In this document: piece by piece, positions 57,100 to 64,000 of the stretch | Layout of the letters: each line of letters starts with the position of its first letter | Numbering within the stretch: the stretch's first letter is position 1 | Assembly (NCBI GenBank): GCA_034509425.1 | Contig: JAVTVJ010000452.1 | Span: 1,054,001 to 1,118,000 of the forward strand | Direction: 5' to 3' | Length of the DNA stretch: 64,000 nucleotides | DNA from: Eopsaltria australis | Lineage: Eukaryota; Chordata; Aves; Passeriformes; Petroicidae | Notes under the pieces: model-generated | Database searches by the model: none | Seen by the model: the letters and a program-made list of their open reading frames with translations, nothing else | What the model was told of the DNA's origin: nothing | Made by a program: the position numbers and the translations under genes

Positions 57100-58215
57100 G
57101 TCCAGTTCTTGTGCTCACACAGAGCTTTGCTGGGATCACTCTGGCATGCCTTTTCCAGCCCAAGTGTTCTGGGACCTGTAGGCTCTTTGGCTCTCCCAAC
57201 CCTAACTGTAAATCTAACCCTAACCCCAGCCCTAGTGCTAGACCTTACCCAATCAATCCTATGAGTTTTCCATATCAAAAAATAGGGTGGGGGAGAAAGC
57301 AATAACCCATTGCTTGTCTTCAGTTACTAGTTGTCGTTTCTGAGAATTTAGCAGCCCATGTGAAAAGCAAGGAAACCTATAGTTTTTGTTTTGTTTTAGG
57401 GCTGGGATAAGGCTAGGGTGAGGCATAGGTTTAGGGTTCAGACTGAGAGAGTCAAAGAGCCTACACCAGGGCTGGAAAGGCATGCCAAGGCGATCCCGGC
57501 AAGGCCTCAACTTTGCTGGTCCTACATCTTTCTGATTGGGAAAACTCATAGGATTGGGTACGGGCTAGCACTAGGCCTGGGGCTAGCACTAGGACTGGGG
57601 TTAGGGTTAGGTTTACAGTTACGGTTGAGAGAGTCAAACAGCCTACAGCTCCAGGAACACTGGGGCTGGAAATGGCATGCCCAGGTGCTCCCAGCAAGAC
57701 CCCAACCTTGCTGCTCCTACTTCTTTTTTAACTGGAAAACCTATAGTCTTAGGCTGGGCTAAGGCTGGGGTTAGGGTTAGGATAAGGTTAAGAGTTCGGG
57801 TTAGGGGTAGAATTGAGACAGTCAAAGAGCCCACAGCTCCAGGAACACTGGGGCTGGAAATGGCATTTCAAGGCCCCAACCTTGCTGTTCCTGCTTCTTT
57901 CTGAACTCGAACATCAATGCAGGTGGGGACTATAGGCTTAGGCTTAGGCTTAGGCTTAGGGGTAGGTTTAGGGTTAGGGTTAGGGTGGAGTGAGTCAAAA
58001 AGTCTACAGCTCCAGGAACACTAGGACTGGGAATGGCATGCCAAGGCCATTCCTGCAGGGCCCCAACCTTGCTGCTTCTACATCTTTCTGATCTGGAAAA
58101 CGGATAGGATAGGGCTAGTGCTAGGGCTAGGGCTGGGGTTAGGGTTGGACTTAGGGTTAGTGATGAGAGAGTCAAAGAGCTTACAGCTCCAGGAACACTG
58201 GGTCTGGAAAGCAAT
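57100..58215. repeat. Telomere-like composite tandem repeat array
   Basis: Six copies of a composite unit. Each joins a degenerate TTAGGG-type block to a conserved non-telomeric segment: gagagagtcaaagagcc, acagctccaggaacactggg, gctggaaatggcatgcc, ccccaaccttgctgctccta, catctttctga and gaaaac...ataggat. The gtcaaa landmark falls at 57451, 57633, 57821, 57994 and 58171, so the period is 173-188 bp. The first copy (57100-57290) is inverted and carries CCCTAA on the plus strand. Units 2-6 run forward with TTAGGG on the plus strand. Variants include TTAGGC, CTAGGG and TTAGGGG. Open frames here arise from the repeat. Confidence 0.93.
57272..57368. repeat. Right arm of the inverted repeat
   Basis: Inverted partner of 56567-56660. 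It lies between the inverted first unit and the direct units of the telomere-like array. Confidence 0.9.
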
Positions 58216-61200
58216 CTAGGAAGTTTGCAATATGAACAGTAATTCCGACAAAGAATAAAAGAATTCAGAAGAAAGACAATTCCCTTGTGGCACTTAACTT
58301 GAGGCATATTCAGTTCAACCTGGCATGTTCTTGTGTAGGAAAAATTCCTTCTGAGGCCTAACTCCTTCTCAGCTGCACTGTGTCATTATTAAAGTTCATC
58401 AGAAGTATGCTGAATGTTGGCCATGGCTTTCTGGTGCAAGCACTGTGAAAAGGGTAATCAATGCCCTTGAAGAAGAAGCTCTGGAGAACAGATGATGTTC
58501 ATCCTTTCAGCAGCTTGTCTTGTTTTCTTTTTTCCGTTCACTCTCCAGTAAAGATTCATCAGCAGTCGTTACAAGTCCCTATTGCTGTAGACCAATGTAA
58601 CCCTGGATATAGCATGCAGCCTGTTGCTCAGTGCTGAATTGGTATTTGTGCAAATTTGACTTCGTTTTCACTGCTGCTAGGGGTGAAGGAGAAATGTAGC
58701 ACATACAACAGAATCAAGAAAAGGATAAACCCTCCCTCACTATGCTTCACAGTGTTTGGCATTTGAAATCAAGAGATAATGTTAAATTCTGTCATATTGA
58801 TTATGCACACAATAAAATATCAAAGGCCAATGATCAACTACTTGTCACACAGGAGCCTATTCTGAATGGCTCACAGGGCAATTTGGGACAGTGCTGGTAA
58901 ATTCTGCAATTTGAAAATTCATCTGTGGAAGGAAATAGTTTCTAGTTTCTTCTGAATCCAGTGAAATAATTTGAATTTAGAGAACACAATCAGTCCCTGT
59001 CCTTCAGAGGCAAGGTACTGGCAATTGGTTGATTGGTATCACCCTTCTGTGAGACAGCATTCCTCCCATCAATCTTCTACTAGAGCTGCTCTTAACCTCT
59101 GAATTGAGAAAGAAAATATAGCTTGGCATAGGCTGTAGAAGAAGTTGCTTTTTCAGCTTTAGAGTACAATTGTCTTTGAGGATGATTCATTTATTTGGGC
59201 TCAAAACCAGTTTCTACTTGAAGCTGTTAAAAGCTGTTAGGCTTAGGCTTAGGTTTTTTCCAGACTGAAAGTGCTTTTAAAATTTTGTATGTCTCCTATG
59301 AATCACATCTTATCCTGAGATCTCTATTGTCTCAAGTTGCCTTTTTACAGCTCTAGGCTAAAAATTTAAAAGCAAAGCATTTTTAAAAGGCTGAATGAAA
59401 GAAAGGAAACACAAAGAGATTTGACTGGCTCACTGCCAGGCCAAGGTTGCTATGTGGAGAATATTCTGAAATATAAATCACTAAATATGGAGACCTGCCA
59501 TGTCTTCAGTTATTCTTAGCAGAGTGAAGAAGAACTAGCTTAGTTTTAAGAAACATGTAAGAGAAAGATGCAGCCTTAAAATTAACTTTGGTTTAAGTTT
59601 CTTCCTTTAACTATTGATATTGAACATTGTGATTTGCATTTTACATACTCCTTGTCTGCTGTTCTGTACACTAATTTAAAATACACCATGTTTTTCTATA
59701 ATAAAAATAGAAAGCTTAAATAAACAACTATGGAGCTAAAATGTAATATGGAAAACAAGAGCTAGAATAATTTGGGAAAAAAGCAGTTCTACACGTTTTT
59801 AAAGGCTTTGCATTTCTATACCTCAAGTGCCAGCTTACCTGATACTTTCATAACATTTTGAGGGGTGGTAGCTAAAGACCTACTCATTCAACTTACACCT
59901 TGCTACATTGTTACACTAAATGTATTTCTGGACTCTGGCACTAATTCAGAAGATGTCTGTTATTTTCAAGTGCTGTAATTCCTAATCTTGTATATGCTTT
60001 AAACTTTATTGGATCTCAAGTTGTGATAACGTTCATGAAGGTACTTACATGCTTATGTGAACACTCATAAGCGCATGAACTAGCGTTCTAGAAATCAGCT
60101 TTGCTGTGAGACACAGAATCAAACCTACTGACGTGGGAGGCAAATAGTGATGACAGTAGCAGCACACAGTTATGCCAGCTCATGATGAGAGGGGCATGAC
60201 AGTCTGTTAATCTGTTCTAGAGCTGTAGCCCACAACTTCCCTTGCTTCATCACACCGTAGCCAATGTAATGCTAGATAGCTATTCACAAATTTCATTAAA
60301 TTTAGTGTACTTGCCTTGCTGACTACAAAAATCTCTGCAGCTACACGGTCCCAATCTGATTGCAAACTGATTTGCTTCTGACAAGTCATACCACACCATC
60401 CAGGATGTTGCCTTTCATCAGAATAGATTTTTCTCCATTCAAACAAAGTGAAAACTGATGAAGAACCAAAATTCATCCTGGGCAAAAGAGCTGTTCTGCA
60501 AAAGCAGGGAAATATTTCTGACACAAACAGGGACTCCTGATTGCTGAATCAAACACATGAGTGTGGCTACCATGTTAGTGGAAGGACTGGAAAGCCACAC
60601 CTGTACTCATGACTGGATGCATTTGTTAATGAGTACTAATAGGAAAGAGGAGGGATCTACAGTTTTCTCAATTATTTGGAAAGTCATACTACTTACAACT
60701 ACAGTACTCAAAAACTATGTCCCAGAATGTGTGCAGGTGATCTACAAGCTCTACGGGCACATCGAGACCCATATCCTCCCCTCTTTTCCTCACACAAACT
60801 GGGAATACCTCAACTGCAATTCATGTTGCTGAAACAGGGAGAAGGGTCAGACCTGAGGTTTAGTTTTCTCTTAGTTTTAATGAAGCTTTTCTAGCAAGCA
60901 TGCAATGCAAGGTGTCTTCTTGCAGAAACCATAAGTGCTGTTGGCAGATATAATCCAGTTTAATTAAGTCACTAAAAGAGACTGCCACTTTTAATGTAGA
61001 AGGAGGGGTACTTTCAGGGAGAGATGCAGCAGAAATAGCTGCCTCCAGCAGAAATGAAATACCTGGGGGAAAAGAAGCCAGCAATTGTACAGAGTGCAAA
61101 TGATGATTAAATGGAACCACAAAGGAAGAATAAGGAACAGACCAGGGAAAAGGGAGATGAAGACCTAGAAAACAGAGTACGAGTTAAAGAAAATGACTTC

Positions 61201-64000
61201 TTCTGCAAGAGTAATGAAAATGCTAGACTGTGTCTCTGAAAATACTTTACTGTGTAAAGACGTAGTGATCATCATGGCAAACTATGATTTAGAAAGTGGA
61301 AGGTGAAAACCACAACCTACATCCTTAAAAGGTGTGAGAGCTCAAAAAGAAGCTATTTTTAAAGATTAAATTTGAGATGCATGGGATGAAGGAACTGCGT
61401 ATGAAGAAGAGTTCAGAAGAAATGAAAAAACTCCAAAGTTAACATCCAAAGCATATCTTTATGGCTTTGGAAGCAGTTCTTTAGACTGAAAGCATGAGAA
61501 ACCTCAGAGAAATGGTGAAAGACTTCTGGTGCTGTACATTAGATTTCCGCAATTTGCAGTGAATGACCATGTGTGTTTAATAAAAATCATCTTGAATGAG
61601 AGAAAGAAGGTCAAGCTGAAGACATAAAGAAGGAAAAATATTCAAAGGACAAAAGGAAAAGCATCTCTTCAAATTAATGTACGAAAGGATGCATGAAAAA
61701 TAAGCTTGTCAGAGGGGAGAGAGATGGAAGAGCATGGAAAAACCTGACAGTTCAGATATACAGCTGGTAATTAGGCAGTTCCTGGGTGTCCTTGCCCTGC
61801 TCCAGGATATGGGGAGGTCAACTCCCACTCAGATTAGTCAAGGATCAAAGACTTTTGACAGTTACATAAAGCAAATTTTTCTAAAATGGTTTGGATGCCT
61901 CTGAGCTAGTCCTGTGTTTGCAACTGGAGTTTAAGGAAGAGAAATGGAATGAAAAGACTGCAAAGGAGAAAGAGGATTAACAGAGAAAATAAAGTTATTT
62001 TTAGCTTTTCTTTTCCTCCAGTACAGTGTCAAAGTGATGAAATGTAATTAATATTGATCCTCTGTGATTCAGAAATTGCCTGTAGTATTGAGTCTATATG
62101 CTACTTGCACAGCTGCTGTTGGTTTTCCAGGGGCACAGAGCTGCACTGGGCACCACAAACCATGCAGAAGAGAAAAGGTATACTGGGCATTACTCTGATG
62201 GGGGAGCTAAGGAGAGGCAATGGTTTTAGAAAGTGCATTTAAATAGGTGCCTATCACAGCTTTAAATGGTTAGATGTGGGGGAAGACAGTAATTAATTTG
62301 ATGCAGCAGTTGCTTACACATAAGGCCACATTTGGAGCACTTTTGTAGATGGGATATATCATAACTACCTCAAGCTGTGACAGTTCATTGTGAAGTTCAT
62401 CCTCTGTGTCATCTGTGTGTGCCCTCATACAAAACCTCCTGAAAAACCTGTATCCTGGAAAGCTGGAGGCAAGAAGAGCAGATCCTCCAGGCTGCCAAAG
62501 TGCAGATATATTTCTGCCAATCCACTTTCATGACAGACTTGCTACTCTTCTTTCCAGCCATGGTAAGACACTGCATGTCACTGTCTCCCAGCCCATCTGT
62601 CCTATCAAATTGTCTTCTCTCCCTCTGGCTCTTTCATTTTCACTTGTGTATGCAACTTTTAATCCCTCCATCTGATTAGTAAGGAGAAAAAACAGTCTTA
62701 ATCTGGTAACAACAGGATAACGTATCACTGCAAAGATAGGATGATTACATCATTGAAAATTTTTTGTTTATTTACTTATGTGATTTACAGCAGAATGCAA
62801 TGGGATTTTTTTTTTTTTTGCAAGAAACTAAGAAGTTGTCCTAAAAACATATTGGATTTAAGAATATTTTATGAAATACTGGTATTATCCACTAAGAAGA
62901 GATATCTCTCAGTTCATTTCAGCAGCATGTTTTTATGCTGGTGCTCCTAAGGGACTTAGCATATCTTTGGATTTTCTTGTTCTTGGCTCAATTTACCCCA
63001 CCTGGGAACTTTCATACATTCAGAAAAATAAAACACAGGCATACGTTCCCTTATTATAAAAAGTAGTTGCCCTCTAAAGAAATTTCCTTGTAATTATTTC
63101 CACCATGACCTGGCTGAAATAACTTGTAAATTTCAAGGCTTAAATTGACAACGCATAAGATATTTGTGTAAAACAATTGATTTATGCAGGCCTCACCATT
63201 TTAGCTATTTGTCATTGTTTGAGACAGATTAGCTGGGAATTTGGAAACCCATCTTGTTAAATTGTCCAAGTAAGCTCATTAGACATCTCATAAGACATGG
63301 AAACAGTAGCTTAATAGAACTTCCCTTTCTACTGAGATGTGTAACCCTACTTTTTCACATCAGCAGGCACACATCTGGTGCATTCAGGATAAGGAAATGC
63401 ATATCTGGATTACATGACAGCAGGGAGTCTCCAGCCTGCCTCTCAAATACAGAAAACCCCTCCAGATGTCTGGAACTTCTCTTCTGATAGCCCTCTCGTG
63501 ACTCCAGGTGGCCACCTACAGATGTCTAATTACAGAGGCACCTATAGGCAGGGAGGCTTTGGAGGACACAGGCAGGGAGAAGCAGCTTGTCCAGAGTAGG
63601 GAATGCCTGAGGCAGAGCTCAAAGCACACAGTCAGCAGCTGGACTAATTCAGGTGCAGATCAAGGCCACTGCCAGTGACCTCCGTCAGACTAAATTTGCA
63701 GAGCTCTTTCCAGCATCTTTAGCTGCTTCTGTTGGCAATATTTAGGTCTTTAAATTTAATAGATTAAATACAAAGTAAATACATATTTTAACTTATTTTG
63801 CTGAGTCAAGTTGGGGGCTTATGCCGAGGAAAAGTTGAAATCACAGTGAGAATCTTAACAAAGAGGTAAAATCGTGTTGCATGTATGTTCCGAAGTGAGA
63901 GGGGAGAGCTTAGACAAGCCCTGCCTTTGACAGGTTTCTGGCAGTAGACAGCAGCTTTATTGAGGTGGCCAGCACCCCAAAACCCACTCTCACCTGCAAG
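58216..64000. other. Gene-poor right end of window
   Basis: No exon, RNA gene or clear mobile element recognised. Mostly AT-rich, with a purine-rich (GA) stretch at about 61.1-61.75 kb. The final bases (ctcacctgcaag) could be read as a minus-strand splice donor, but nothing supports an exon there. Confidence 0.55.
59239..59253 (+). repeat. Short TTAGGC-type telomere-like motif
   Basis: ttaggcttaggcttagg follows a ctgttaaaagctgttagg context, about 1 kb right of the main array. Two to three units only, so it may be chance or a stray remnant. Confidence 0.5.

Noticed and set aside
57418..58307. Several 75-125 codon frames in the telomere-like array, some with repeated LGLGL/LTLTL patterns
   Set aside because: Translations of tandem TTAGGG-type repeats on either strand; no protein expected.
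63940..64000. Possible minus-strand splice donor (CTTGCAG then GTGAGAG) as a neighbouring-gene exon
   Set aside because: A single donor-like motif at the window edge with no recognisable coding sequence.

Overview
The window looks like bird nuclear DNA. The main evidence is a truncated CR1 LINE 3' end at about 2.29-2.52 kb, a second CR1 tail at about 48.05 kb, LTR-like relics of avian type, compact introns, and two vertebrate p38 MAP kinase genes with CpG-island first exons. I cannot name the species. The two LTR-like relics resemble families I associate with Neoaves, but that is weak evidence.

The gene content is two p38 kinase genes in head-to-tail tandem, both on the minus strand. MAPK11 (p38 beta) is complete: 12 coding exons from 43617 down to 13777, every junction GT-AG, joining into an uninterrupted 361-residue protein with P-loop, VAVKK lysine, Thr gatekeeper, HRD, DFG, the TGY activation motif and the MAPK11-type C terminus ending SLEIEQ. 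About 8.4 kb downstream is the 5' part of MAPK12 (p38 gamma): exon 1 (5269-5384) and exon 2 (4429-4558). The rest of MAPK12 lies beyond the left edge. The order matches the human MAPK12-MAPK11 pair. Both paralogues share the same exon 1/2 phase and a 130-bp exon 2, as expected from an old tandem duplication.

Layout: 1-4428 is MAPK12 intron 2 with a CR1 fragment; 4429-5384 holds MAPK12 exons 2 and 1; about 4.88-5.85 kb is the MAPK12 CpG island; about 5.85-13.78 kb is intergenic plus the unmapped MAPK11 3' UTR; 13.78-43.62 kb is MAPK11, with relic repeats in its introns; about 42.77-44.24 kb is the MAPK11 CpG island; 44.24-64 kb has no recognisable gene. That last stretch holds a possible solo LTR (45.4-47.0 kb), a CR1 tail, a tRNA-like relic (54.2 kb), a CCTT/GCTT microsatellite (55.5 kb) and a telomere-like composite tandem array (57.1-58.2 kb).

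The most unusual structure is the array at 57.1-58.2 kb. Degenerate TTAGGG/TTAGGC-like blocks alternate with a conserved non-telomeric segment in a unit of about 173-188 bp. The first copy is inverted relative to the others. Its inner flank is also found, inverted, about 0.65 kb further left (56.57-56.66 kb). No new protein-coding system was found. Most long open frames here are chance frames in CpG islands, introns or repeats.
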